Assembly (NCBI GenBank): GCA_025201705.1
Contig: MU616657.1
Span: forward strand, 1-40,058
Direction of reading: 5' to 3'
DNA from: Dissophora ornata
Taxonomy: Eukaryota; Mortierellomycota; Mortierellomycetes; Mortierellales; Mortierellaceae
Length of the DNA: 40,058 bases
The notes under the pieces are model-generated. The model ran no database searches and was not told where the DNA came from. It worked only from the letters and a program-made list of their open reading frames with translations. Shown in pieces: positions 1-9,838 of the stretch (within the stretch, counting starts at the first letter, position 1; each line of letters begins with the position of its first letter). The translations under genes were made by a program, and so were the position numbers.

Positions 1-571
1 AACGAAAAGGCGCGAATCGTGCCCCTGTCCTGACAAAGCTTAACTGAATCAGGTTCGTCTCATTCCCACCTGCACTCTCCATGCCATTCCATCCACACCA
101 CGGATCTCGAGTGGCCGCGGCCATTTTCTTTTTTTTCGTAAACCTTCCAGCTCATATACGCGGCAGGTGTCTCTCTCTCCTTCCTCTGTCTCTCTTTGTG
201 TGTTTATATGGCCTTTCTTCTTCAACCACTATTGCCCTGAGAATTTTAAGTAGAGACTGACACCCACCCTGAAAAGAGGCTGCCATTGTGGTCCTTGCCG
301 AACCCCTCTCCGCACCTCCCTTTATTTTATATCCCGATCCAATGGCCACATGGCTCACTTAATAACCCCTGCTCTGCCGTGTCGGAATTTGCTTTATACT
401 CTAGTCCTCTCCACCTCCGCAGATCTTTGCATCAACGAAAACAGCAAGACCAGCAATTATACAACCCGACTTTCAGATCAAACACCGGAATCCACAATTA
501 CCCCTTCGCCCTTCAAAACACTGCCCACCCTGAGTTCCCCGGATCAAAAGAAGAGGACCAAGAAGCGTCTC
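1..571. other. Upstream region / 5' leader of the Skn7-like gene
   Basis: No convincing gene is visible here. The stretch is pyrimidine-rich on the plus strand between about 150 and 330 and carries AT-rich segments near 325-335 that could serve as core promoter. An in-frame ATG at 350 would extend the downstream Skn7-like protein by 74 residues with no recognisable domain, so part of this stretch may be coding if that start is used. Short ORFs on both strands here have no recognisable similarity. Confidence 0.4.
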
Positions 572-3500
572 ATGGCCGCTCAAAGTCCTATAGAGCCCGT
601 TGTCTCGACTACGGACATGGACGAAGTCATGTCCACCCCCGAAAACTCGCAGGGCGCACTTGGCGACCACACCTCCAACGCAGCAACTCCCGGCAGCGCC
701 GTACCTGATTTTGTGAAGAAACTCCACAGGTGAGAATAATGGGCGACCGTTGTAGATTTCTTCGGTAACACAGCCACCCGACCCTGAACTAGTCCAAATA
801 CGTCCAAAATGTTTAACAACCTCTGACATGGTGCACAAATTTAGAATGTTGGAGGAGAAGGAGCATGACCCAACCGTCTCTTGGGGCATGAACGGTGATA
901 CCTTTGTCGTCAAGGAGCCCAATGAATTTGCCAGGGCCATCCTCCCCAAGCATTTTAAGCACAACAACTTTGCGAGCTTTGTGCGCCAGCTCAACAAGTA
1001 CGACTTTCATAAGATCAAGATAACAGAGGATGCATCCAGGCCATACGGTGACCAGGTACAGCAATCATAGACACTTACTTGCACATACAGCACCCCACTA
1101 TTGCAGCATCGATGGAGTTACTTATCGCTATGTTCCCACCCCTATATCTGCCGGTCGTGGTAACGCTGATGCCGAAATAGGCCTGGGAGTTCCAGCACCC
1201 AAAGTTCCAAATCGACAAGAAAGAGCTACTCGAAGAGATTAAGGTATGTTGTACGAATGCAAGACGAGCTGGTGTCATCGTTCACTGGCATGTCTTCAAT
1301 CATATCACTGAGCCTTTTTTCATGTGAACAAATCCAATGTAGCGTAAAACACCAAACAACAAGAAGCCAAACACGGGTTCGGCCTCCATGTCCTCCCCAG
1401 ATCACTCTGCGCTGTCGGAAGACTGCCAGGCTCAACTAGACCTTATGTCGAAAGCTCAGGTAGAGATGCAAGAAGAGCTGGCAAAGTACAAGCACAGAAT
1501 GGAGGCGCAAGAAAGCATCTTGCAGAACCTCCTCAAGACGCTTGGTTATCAGAGCGCAGGTATGTTTTCAGCCTTGACGACCAATATATGTGTCGGGGGA
1601 GGTGTTTGTTTGTGCACACATGATGCTTACATCCACACCTTGCATGAAATTTTCAGAGAATGGTACGGTCACCACGATACACAGTCCGATAGGGCTTTCT
1701 TTCAAGGAAAGCAAGGCCTTCAAGGCCAAGAGCCAGTCGGGCTCGCGCTCGAGAGCGTCGGGCCAGGCAAGCAAATCTGACGGCCAGCAAGTTCAACAAC
1801 ATGTCCTGAACCCCGTTTTTTCTACCGCTTCCTTGTCAACGATATCAACAACCATGCCGCCGATGCCTGTTACATCGCATCCAGACTACTCCTCCTCCAG
1901 TCTTCAATACATACCCAAAATCACGTCGTCCTCGGGTTCATATCAACACCCACCGATGTGTCCAGATCCAAACCTGGAGAATCCGATCCTACCGCTAGTT
2001 CACGTCACCGCCAAAAAGCAAGATGACTGGACGAAGCCCACGAAGGGTTCAGCCAAAAATGGACAGCGCCAACAGGTTCGACCCTCAGTCGACCATGGAG
2101 CACATAATCAGCACCAACAGCACCAACAACTGCAACAACATGATGGCTTCCAACAGCAACATTATCAACAGCAGCAGCAACAGCAGCAGCAACAGCAGCA
2201 ACAGCAGCAACAGCAGCAACAGCAGCAACAGCAACCGTTTGTCAATGAGCGCTCTGGCATGAGCGTTCCAAACTGGTCAATGCCACCAAAAGTTCTGCTG
2301 GTCGAAGATGATGACATCAGCAGGCGTCTGAGCTCGCGATTGCTGCAGATTTTTGGGTGTCCATTTGATATTGCAGAGGATGGCGTGGCAGCCGTTGGCA
2401 AGATGAGCCATCAGAAATACGACATTGTGTTGATGGTGAGACTCTTTTTCCTTGCGCATGCTGCTAGCCTGTCTTTGAAAGACGATTTGAATACTCATTA
2501 TGCACATTTTTGTTCGTTGTATCCACGCGCTATAGGATATTATGATGCCCAAGTTGGACGGAGTCTCTGCGACAACCCAGATCCGACAGTTCGATGCCAT
2601 GACGCCCATTATCAGTATGACTTCAAATACGACCAACAGCGACGTCCTGACCTACTACGCTAACGGAATGAACGACATTCTGCCAAAGCCATTTACCAGA
2701 GCCAGCCTACTTAGTATGCTTGAGAAGCATTGCCAGCACCGGCGCTATTTGAAGATTGGCCCAAATTTATTGGAAGTCGCGCCTGGCGGCACAAATTCCA
2801 GCGCCAGTGGTCACGAGAATCATCTGTTACTTCATCGCCAAGGAGATCAGGCAGATACTGAAGCCATAAGCTTCTCCATGACAGGTTTTCAGGGACAGGA
2901 AGGTCTGCAGCTCATTTCCGCCGACAAAGGTGGCAACTTGGAACATCATAATCACCAAGACAACCAACGAGACTCAATGGATAATCTGGGCATGAACCTG
3001 CAACTCGGTTTGGGAGGAATGCTAATCCTCAATGGTGTGGACTCATCCTTGAGTGGCGGTGTTGACGACCAAGGCTCAAACGGCATGAACATGTACCCTC
3101 GACAATCTCATCAAACCGGCTTAAAGCAGGGTATGAACTCTAACGAAAACGAAAACAATACGCATGCCACTTATGGGATGTCGTCGATGGGCTATAACGA
3201 GATGATGGATCCTATCCGTCATGATGATAGTTCAAGCTCCTCCCTTTCTCCAGATCAATCACATGTGCAGATCAACCTCGCACACCACTCACAACAACAA
3301 CATCAGTCGCTTCATCAAAGCATCCATGGGCACCAAGCTCACTTGACGAACCCCCACCAGATGCCCTCTCCTCCTAACTCTGGCCCCAATATATCATCCT
3401 CAATGCCTCCAACAACATCATCTCGATACGCCGCCGGCATGGGCAACCATGCTCCTTTTTCCGCAGCCCCCAACTCTTCGATGATGGCCTCCTACCCCGC

Positions 3501-3750
3501 TGGGATGGGGAACTCATACTTACATCCACAGGCGCATCCTCAGCAGCAACAACAACACTCACAGCAGCATGGGAGCATAACGCTACTATCAATCAGATCT
3601 GACGAGGGTATGGCCCACACACTCGGGTTGATGAACCGCGCCATGGACTTTAACGATGGCTTAGGCCTTGGACATGGTCTGGACCACAGTGAGGCCATGG
3701 ATACCCAAGGAAGGCAAAAACGGGCCAAGATTGAGGAGGTTATCGAATAG
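572..3750 (+). CDS. SKN7: Skn7-like transcription factor: HSF DNA-binding domain plus response-regulator receiver
   Basis: Terminal output of a two-component phosphorelay in fungi, controlling oxidative, osmotic and cell-wall stress genes in the nucleus. Six exons: 572-729, 845-1055, 1181-1243, 1343-1559, 1657-2435, 2536-3750, giving 880 aa. An HSF-type domain occupies about residues 46-146 (FVKKLHRMLEEK, NFASFVRQLNKYDFHK). A coiled coil follows at about 165-212. A 23-Gln run (387-409) precedes the receiver (about 428-545), which keeps the acidic pocket (VEDDD, 433-436), phospho-acceptor Asp477 (DIMMPKLDG) and Lys527 (PKPF). The C-terminal 330 residues are Ser/His/Gln/Met-rich and probably activating. 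The start at 572 (MAAQSP) was preferred; an in-frame ATG at 350 is the alternative. S. cerevisiae Skn7 and S. pombe Prr1 share this architecture. Family assignment is very secure; the exact 5' end is not. Confidence 0.94.
2166..2234 (+). repeat. CAG/CAA trinucleotide tract (23 Gln codons)
   Basis: Uninterrupted Gln codons, a mixture of CAG and CAA, lie inside exon 5 of the SKN7-like gene between the coiled coil and the receiver domain. The mixture of synonymous codons suggests selection or drift on a polyglutamine run, not a fresh pure-CAG expansion. Length polymorphism between strains is likely. Confidence 0.9.
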
Positions 3751-3908
3751 AGTAATATGTACCTTCTTTCTTATCATCCTCATTTTTGTAGCTGTATTTA
3801 ACTGTATTTATTTTGGGCACTGACTAGAAACAAATATGGCTATAGTGGTGATGTGTAAAAAAACATGAGAATACACTGTACATTAAGTCCTTTTTGCTAT
3901 GACGCTTT

Positions 3909-5793
3909 TCACATGTAATCCGTGCGAGGGGCGACACCCTTCTCGGCCATAATGTCTTCGATAGGACGAGCTCTGGTTTCAGGGACAAAGAACCAAACGT
4001 AGACGGTACCGACTCCACAGATTGCGGCGAAAAGAATGAAAGTTCCACTGCCAAGTGCCTTATTGAGGGAAGGGAAAATCAAACTGATGACAAAGTTGGT
4101 GCCCCAGTTGACAGAGGTGGCAACAGCGGATGCGGGCGAAAGGGCGTAAGTTGGGAGAAGTTCCGAGAGCAACAGCCATGGGATAGGACCCAAACCGATA
4201 GCGAAGGTCGCAGTGTACAAAAAGACCGAAACAACGACCAGGACACCGATATCGGCATAGGCACCAATGACCAGTAGGATACATGAGATAGTGAGACCGC
4301 CAAGCGAGACCAACAGAAGAGTACGGCGACCGGTCTTGTCGATCAGGTAGACAGAGGCGATTGTTGAGAGCAAGTTGCAGCAGGAGACACCCACAGTGAT
4401 GTATTTGGAGTTGCCGGTACCAAAGACGTCTCCCAGGAAGGAGGTCGAGTAGTAGATCAGACCGTTGATGCCGGAAGCCTGCTGGAAGAAATGGATGAGA
4501 ATACCGATAATGGCCAACCCCCTGCACTCGCTGGTGAAAAGACGGATGATACTGTAATTTTGAGGGCTACCGTTGCGGTTAGATGCCGGGGTGGCCTCGG
4601 GGTCACCCTTGGCTTCTTCGAAAGCAGAATCGCCTTGGGCTCCAGCAGTCGCGACGCGGGTGTCCTCGGCTTCGATATTCTGTCCCAAAATCAGCTGGAC
4701 CATATCTTTGAACTCATGCTCGACATTCGAGCCTTGTCCACGGAGTTTCTGAAGGACATCGCGAGCTTCTTGAAGACGATTCTTGGACACGAGCCAACGG
4801 GGGGATTCAGTCAAGGAAGGGAGCAAGAACGTCTGGATCAGAGGAGGGATCGCGTTGATGGCGAAAAGGATACGCCACTTTGGAGGGGTGCTGAGACCAA
4901 GACCGATCAAGTTGGAGATCAGGATGCCGACGACGATTAGGAGCTGGAAAATAGTTCCCATGGTTCCACGGCCCTTGATTGTCGAGATCTCGCCCAGGTA
5001 AGTAGGGGCGACGACACCTCCGAGACCGCAGGCATATCCGACGATGACACGACCGACGATGAACTGGGCCTGGTGGTAAGTCAATCCGAGAAGGAGAGAG
5101 CCGATGAAGAAGAAGATGTTACAGATAAACATGGTCTTACGACGACCAAAATTGCTTTGGACGGTACCACCGGTCAACCCTCCGGCGAGGGCTCCCAAAC
5201 AAAAGGAACCAACGGCGAAACCCTGTTGGGCGAAAGTTAGAAAAAACGAGTATAGAAAGGTGGTTAGTGTCGTCATTACCGCGATATATAGAAATAGAGT
5301 TGAGTTTGGAGGCATGAAAACAAAACAAACGCAAGTGTTCAAAAGATAACGATTTGATCGGGGATAAGAAAAGAAAAATAGAAAGATGAGCCACGGACAA
5401 AACAAGATCGGGGATACTATGTCTTCAAACGTCGCCGAGGACTCATCATGGTTCCCAGTAAAGGCTTTTATTACTGGCAACTATATCGACGATGCGACAT
5501 CAGCGTCTGTGTAACGAACAACGCATCCACAAATGGTAAACAATCATAGGGGTAATCATCCTCTCTCACTCTCTCCATGTACATACCCAGAGAAGATCAG
5601 AAAATTCGAAGCAATTGGGGAACCCTCCTTGAATGGTGTAGGGATCGGGTCCACAGGCGCCGTCGAGACCACGGATGGCTGTTTCGGGTACGTTGGGTGA
5701 TCCGATAACATATCCGATCGAGAGTGATGTCATTGCGGCGAGCAGGCCACAGTAGACCATGTAGCCTGGAAAGCCAAGTTCTCTGGAGTCCAT
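3909..5793 (-). CDS. MFS sugar (hexose-type) transporter
   Basis: Plasma-membrane sugar porter of the HXT/GLUT family, importing monosaccharides, probably by facilitated diffusion or proton symport. Two exons on the minus strand: 5587-5793 (69 aa, ATG at 5793) and 3909-5222, joined in phase 0 across a 364-nt intron, total 506 aa, usual for the family. Signature motifs: FGRR (94-97), TESPRWL (207-213), QQASGIN (316-322), DKTGRR (364-369), PETRARP (483-489). The central cytoplasmic loop is long and acidic (about 255-290). The exon junction falls at LLW|GFAVGSF, which aligns residue for residue with GLUT1 around LWSLSVAIF, supporting the splice. A TATA-like site lies about 160 bp upstream. It is convergent with the SKN7-like gene, with about 160 bp between stops. 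Exact sugar specificity cannot be read from sequence. Confidence 0.9.
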
Positions 5794-5867
5794 GATTATT
5801 AATCCAGGAGGGGAGTATTAAAGAAATAGGGGTGTATTGTGTTCGAAGTGGAGTTGTAGGAAAAGGG

Positions 5868-5899
5868 GGATGTGGGGATGTGGAGATGTGGAGATGTGG
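5868..5899. repeat. Four tandem 8-bp units in the transporter leader
   Basis: GGATGTGG, GGATGTGG, AGATGTGG, AGATGTGG in a row on the plus strand. On the minus strand, the transporter's sense strand, this is a pyrimidine-rich CCACATC(C/T) array lying between the putative TATA and the ATG, so probably in the 5' leader. Confidence 0.85.
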
Positions 5900-5951
5900 G
5901 AGAGGAAGGAAGAGAAAGAAATAGGAACCGTGGAAGAGAAAAGGAGCTGAG

Positions 5952-5958
5952 TTATATA
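5952..5958 (-). promoter_or_regulatory. Putative TATA box of the sugar transporter
   Basis: TATATAA read on the minus strand, about 160 bp upstream of the ATG at 5793 and followed by a pyrimidine-rich leader, the arrangement typical for a fungal promoter. Based on motif and position only. Confidence 0.5.
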
Positions 5959-7518
5959 GACACCGGTGTAGGGTTGCCACTGGACCCCTCGATGCGAGAC
6001 AAGACAACCAAAATACAGCAATGAGTTATTATAAAGTGAGCTAGACTGAACACCAGACAGCGTCGATCTCGAGTAAAATAGTTTGAACTCGAATTTTTAC
6101 AAATCGGCACGACCATTGTTCAGCATGCACCGCGAATTAAAAGCAGTGGAGGGGGTGCAAGTTTTCAAATACTCTTTCGTTGATACTTGCATCTCTGTGG
6201 ATTTTCTAGATCCAACTATGTCAATCCTCATGTCGCAATCAATGTCTGGTTATCGCAGTCCCTCTCTCCTCCATGTTTTGGTCGTTATCAGTAATATTGT
6301 GGGCTTGAATGAATCGCTCATTTCTCCACTAAGCAATCGAACCCCGCCGTGGCTGCTTCTCGTTGATGCATGTTGTCAGGTCTGGACAAACGATGTCCCA
6401 AAGCTCGGCAATTTCTTACTATTGTCTTCTAGGCTTTTTCTTTTTTTTTATCGTGATATGCGGGAACCTGATGACCCCGCAGGCTGCACGAAGATGAAAA
6501 GTGTGGGGGGACGATCTGCAGCCAGTGAGATAACAGCTGTAGGAATGCCATGGCACAGGGTTCAACTAAACAAATGCAATGGCTCTGACAGCTTGGAGTA
6601 CGTTGGTCCGGATACATTTTCCTTTCGCAGTAAGACATCTCATGGATGAAACGAGACTAGTCGTATAATTCTCTTGTGGGTGAGCTCTACCTGGTGCAGT
6701 TCCAGGGGTGTGGAGATTTTGCAGTCATGATTGCGGCAACACTGTGGACTGCTGAGTTGCGGGTAACAGATAAAAGTATTAGAGGGAACGAGTTGAGGAG
6801 AAAGATTGAGAATGTCATTGCCTTGGAACTAATCATTTTGTTTTTGATAAGTTATTCGTATGCACACCACCTCATTCCTCTTCCTCCTTATTTTTTGTTC
6901 CAGTCCTTAATTTTTTATCATGTCCGCTTATTCGACCAATTCCATCATCACGGGTCCTAAACAACCACACAACGGATGCTTGGAAGATTAGAAATGAAAG
7001 TTAGAGTCTCAATGCATCAGGGAGCCACTGCATGCTTTCTCCAACGACAGCCTTCCGTCTCCGCGCACCCCACAAATTCTTTTATCTTTGTCTATGCTGT
7101 CCAACCGCTATCTGAGACTCGTCCAACAAGGAGAAACCACAGGGTGCCCCCTGGCTGGTGCAGGGTCTCGAAATCGTCGAGATATCCATCTATCTACCGG
7201 AGGCTCTGCGTCTATTATGCTCGTAATTTTAGTCATACAGGGCAGGGTTTCGTAGTAATCGTAGAGAGGGAAGCACGCGTCTAAAGAGACGGTCGCCTTG
7301 CTGGTGTTCAAACTTTATTTCGTGCATAATCAATTAAAATTGCTATGCGCCGTCAAGGGCACACACAATTGAATGAGCGTTCAGTGCTACCAAAAAAATC
7401 TCGCCTGATGGCTCTCGGCCAATCATATTCCAAAGCCGTCCCTCTCGTCGATTTCAAAACAAACAAACAGATGAGATGCATTGTGGGCGGCAGTACGGGG
7501 TCAGGAGAATTGGACATG

Positions 7519-7562
7519 ATTGGTTGTCCACTTACCCAACATTGGTTGTGCACCAACCCAAC
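7519..7562. repeat. Two-copy 22-bp tandem repeat
   Basis: Copies 7519-7540 and 7541-7562 share ATTGGTTGT, one mismatch, CAC, two mismatches, then ACCCAAC. The second copy also contains an imperfect dyad around TGCA. Origin and function are unknown; it may be a replication-slippage product or a small element end. Confidence 0.8.
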
Positions 7563-7862
7563 ACTCGTTCTGTTTTCTAGGTTGATCCACAAAATAAATA
7601 ATAGAAAAACCTATTACGAGCCTCCAAAATAGGGTCTTGGCGTTGCTTAATCTTTCGGGTTTAATATCGCTACGAATAAATCTATGGATTGTGTCCTCCG
7701 TGGCGATGAAGGTACCCACCAACACTACATTACCAGTCGCGTTACCTAGGCTAACCCAGTGGTGGGCCTACGCAACTATTGAGCTATTGCCACCCCTCGT
7801 CAGGGTATTAAAAACTTGAAGATATTTTCTACCAAAACTCTATCCTCCTCATCCTCTCCAGG

Positions 7863-8115
7863 GTGTCCTTATGTCACTGACACTGGCCATAGACTTAAAA
7901 AACCCACACAAAACCCGAACAAAACCCTAACAAAAATCCAAGAAATCCTATGCCCAAAAAACTCCCTAATAACCCCAAAAGAGCCCTGAAAACCCCCCAA
8001 AGGACATGCAGATGCGATTAATGCTACAAAGAGGGACCAGAGGGACAAGAATCTTCAAAAAAAACTAAAGGACAGTGAATTTATCGCATGGCCTGCGTCA
8101 GTGACATAAGGACAC
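7863..8115. repeat. 28-bp inverted-repeat arms enclosing about 200 bp
   Basis: Arm 1 (7863-7890) and the reverse complement of arm 2 (8088-8115) agree at 26 of 28 positions, sharing GTGTCCTTATGTCACTGAC and GGCCAT. Outside the arms the sequences diverge. The arm sequence matches the last codons of the retroelement-like frame that ends at 8098 on the minus strand, so arm 1 may be a second, oppositely oriented fragment of the same element's 3' end. A fold-back or MITE-like element is the alternative. Confidence 0.75.
7893..8002. repeat. Phased A-tract / C-run array (curved-DNA or G4 candidate)
   Basis: About ten A-tracts (starting near 7897, 7910, 7921, 7932, 7943, 7956, 7968, 7977, 7989 and 7999) alternate with runs of two to six C. 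Mean spacing is close to one helical turn (about 11 bp), and the plus strand is almost free of G. Phased A-tracts bend DNA, and the complementary strand has repeated GGG runs compatible with a G-quadruplex. This is a degenerate periodic composition, not an exact tandem repeat. Confidence 0.7.
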
Positions 8116-8467
8116 TCTCCTCTCCATGGTACCCACGTGCCTCTTTCCCAGCAGGCTCTGTGGTAACGTACGATCGGCGTCGTGTGTCAAGTGTGGCTCC
8201 TGGATAGATCCCGCCTTCATGGTCCTCCAGACGTCCACCACAGGGACAGTGTTTGTCCTCACAAATGTATTCATAGCCGTTGCTCCACTGGCCTCGAGGT
8301 CCGGTGTACTTTGACTCCTTGTATCTTGTTGTGATGCCACGCTCCTTCTCGCGTTCGACCGTTGTCTTACATCTTGGCTTCCAGATGAGTTCAGTCGCCT
8401 GTCTCTCCAGATGGCCAACGAACTTGTGTATCACTTTGCGAGCGATTGTCAGAGGAGTACGTACCAA
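8081..8467 (-). mobile_element. Probable decayed C-terminal tail of a retroelement polyprotein
   Basis: The minus frame encodes about 95 residues with IWKPRC, then GITTRYKESKYTGPRGQW and a Cys/His patch (CPCGGRLEDHE). At about 8178-8188 the sense appears to pass to another frame, reading ADRTLPQSLLGKRHVGTMER and stopping at 8098. The block has a conserved look but no ATG, no reverse transcriptase domain upstream and stop codons 5' of it. The IWxxRC...E...GIT pattern resembles, from memory, the tails of reverse-transcriptase ORFs repeated in Mucoromycota genomes. I cannot verify this, so an unknown decayed gene remains possible. Confidence 0.4.
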
Positions 8468-9279
8468 AGAGGAGGGTCCACTCCTTGATCAAACCGATTG
8501 GCGTGAGGGTGCAATGGGGTTGCGAACGACAATGTGTTGTGGAGGCAAACAGTTGTCAATGCGCAAATGAAACAGGGAAGAGGCGTAGCATGGGACAGCA
8601 AGGTAGCGACATATATTTCTGGTCCAAACCTCAGTCTAACAAAATGTCGTACGATGTGTTTTCTCCCTGCCCTTTGATTTAAACCTGGTGCTTGTGGACA
8701 AGAGGCTCTCTTGTGTTTTAGTCAAATTCTTATTCCTTGTAAAGTTGCTGAGGGACATCCTTTTGCATGGAGCATTGTTGATATTTTCAGCCGTAAACCC
8801 TTTTTTGAGTCGGACTCCGTTTCATCATCAGTCGCATGTTCTTTGACTTCTGCTCCGCTCTCGCCCAGTCGGGCAACTCTCTTTGTCCGCAAGAAGACAA
8901 CATGCAATGACGGCGGGGTACAACCTCGGGCAGTCTTGTCTAGAAAACGTACATCTCGTGAAGAACAGCATCTGTTGAGAAATCGATGGAAAGCAGTAGT
9001 TGTGGATTAAAACCTTCCTGACGCAGGCAGCTTCCGCCACTAGCGCTGAGGAAGAGATTAAAACAGACCAGTGCCAAGCAAATAGGCAAATAGACAAAAC
9101 ACAGATGGACATCGCACTGTGGCATATCAGGCCACCTCAACAACCAAAAAAAAAAAATTTAAACATCAGCTCTCTCAGGAACACAAAAAAAAATGTCAGG
9201 CCATCCTCTTTCCTGGGCAAATGGCTGCACACGCCACACTGCATCGGGAAACATGGTGTGCACCTCCACCTTGGCATTT

Positions 9280-9288
9280 TATATAAAG
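9280..9288 (+). promoter_or_regulatory. Putative TATA box of the INSIG gene
   Basis: TATATAAAG lies 139 bp upstream of the first in-frame ATG (9419) and 559 bp upstream of the preferred ATG (9839), followed by a pyrimidine-rich leader with CACCAC runs. If transcription starts about 30 bp downstream, the first ATG met is 9419. That is the main argument for the longer protein. Confidence 0.5.
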
Positions 9289-9838
9289 AACAAAAGGGCC
9301 CATCGGCTTCGCGCGAGATTTCTGCATCTTTTATTTCAACGCTGTCCTCGCATTTTCCCCCTCTATCTCTCGCTCTCTACCACCACCACCCTCCTCTTTC
9401 CTTGGCCACCGCAAGCCAATGCTGGACCCTGAATTACTGAATTATACTATTTCACACTTCCCAACTCATCCATTGTACGCTTGTCCACACTGCTTTCGGA
9501 CGATCCGCAACAATTATTTTCAGTATCACCCTTTCCCCTGCGTAGCTTGGCTATTGAAACGAAATCGTAAAGCGAATTACAGGACCGGATCGTCAAGACC
9601 GAACTTCGCTGCAGACACAACACCTCTCCCACGTGGTTCTACTGGATTAACCCAAGAAAAGGAGCCAGGATACACCACTTTGTCACCCCACTTGCACCTC
9701 GACTTTCGGAGGCACTGCCAGAAAAGACACCAACGGGACTACAAGCGCCTTGACCTTTCCTCTTTTTTTTTCTCAACTGTCCGACCTTTTTCGGAGGAAA
9801 ACTCATCTCGATCTGCGTTTCGGATAGCTAATTATCAT

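Larger units (their letters stand above)
5960..9279. other. Gene-poor interval with repeats and retroelement debris
   Basis: No intact conserved gene could be supported across this 3.3 kb. ORFs such as 6083-6649, 6676-6960, 7345-7632 and 8828-9112 have no recognisable domain, and several begin at non-ATG codons. The interval contains a 22-bp tandem repeat (7519-7562), an inverted-repeat pair (7863-7890 and 8088-8115) flanking a periodic A/C array, and a probable decayed retroelement tail (8081-8467, minus). Two A-runs lie near 9148-9158 and 9185-9193. The rest is unremarkable, moderately AT-rich DNA. Confidence 0.6.

Noticed and set aside
2165..2401. Poly-Cys minus ORF opposite the SKN7 glutamine tract
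   Set aside because: It is the antisense reading of CAG/CAA codons, not a gene.
6083..6649. 188-codon open frame on the plus strand
   Set aside because: It begins at TTG, has no recognisable domain or biased composition, and lies in a gap with many stops in neighbouring frames; it looks like a chance ORF.
9000..9440. 146-codon plus ORF ahead of the INSIG gene
   Set aside because: It begins at TTG/GTG-like codons, spans the TATA box and low-complexity leader, and shows no domain.
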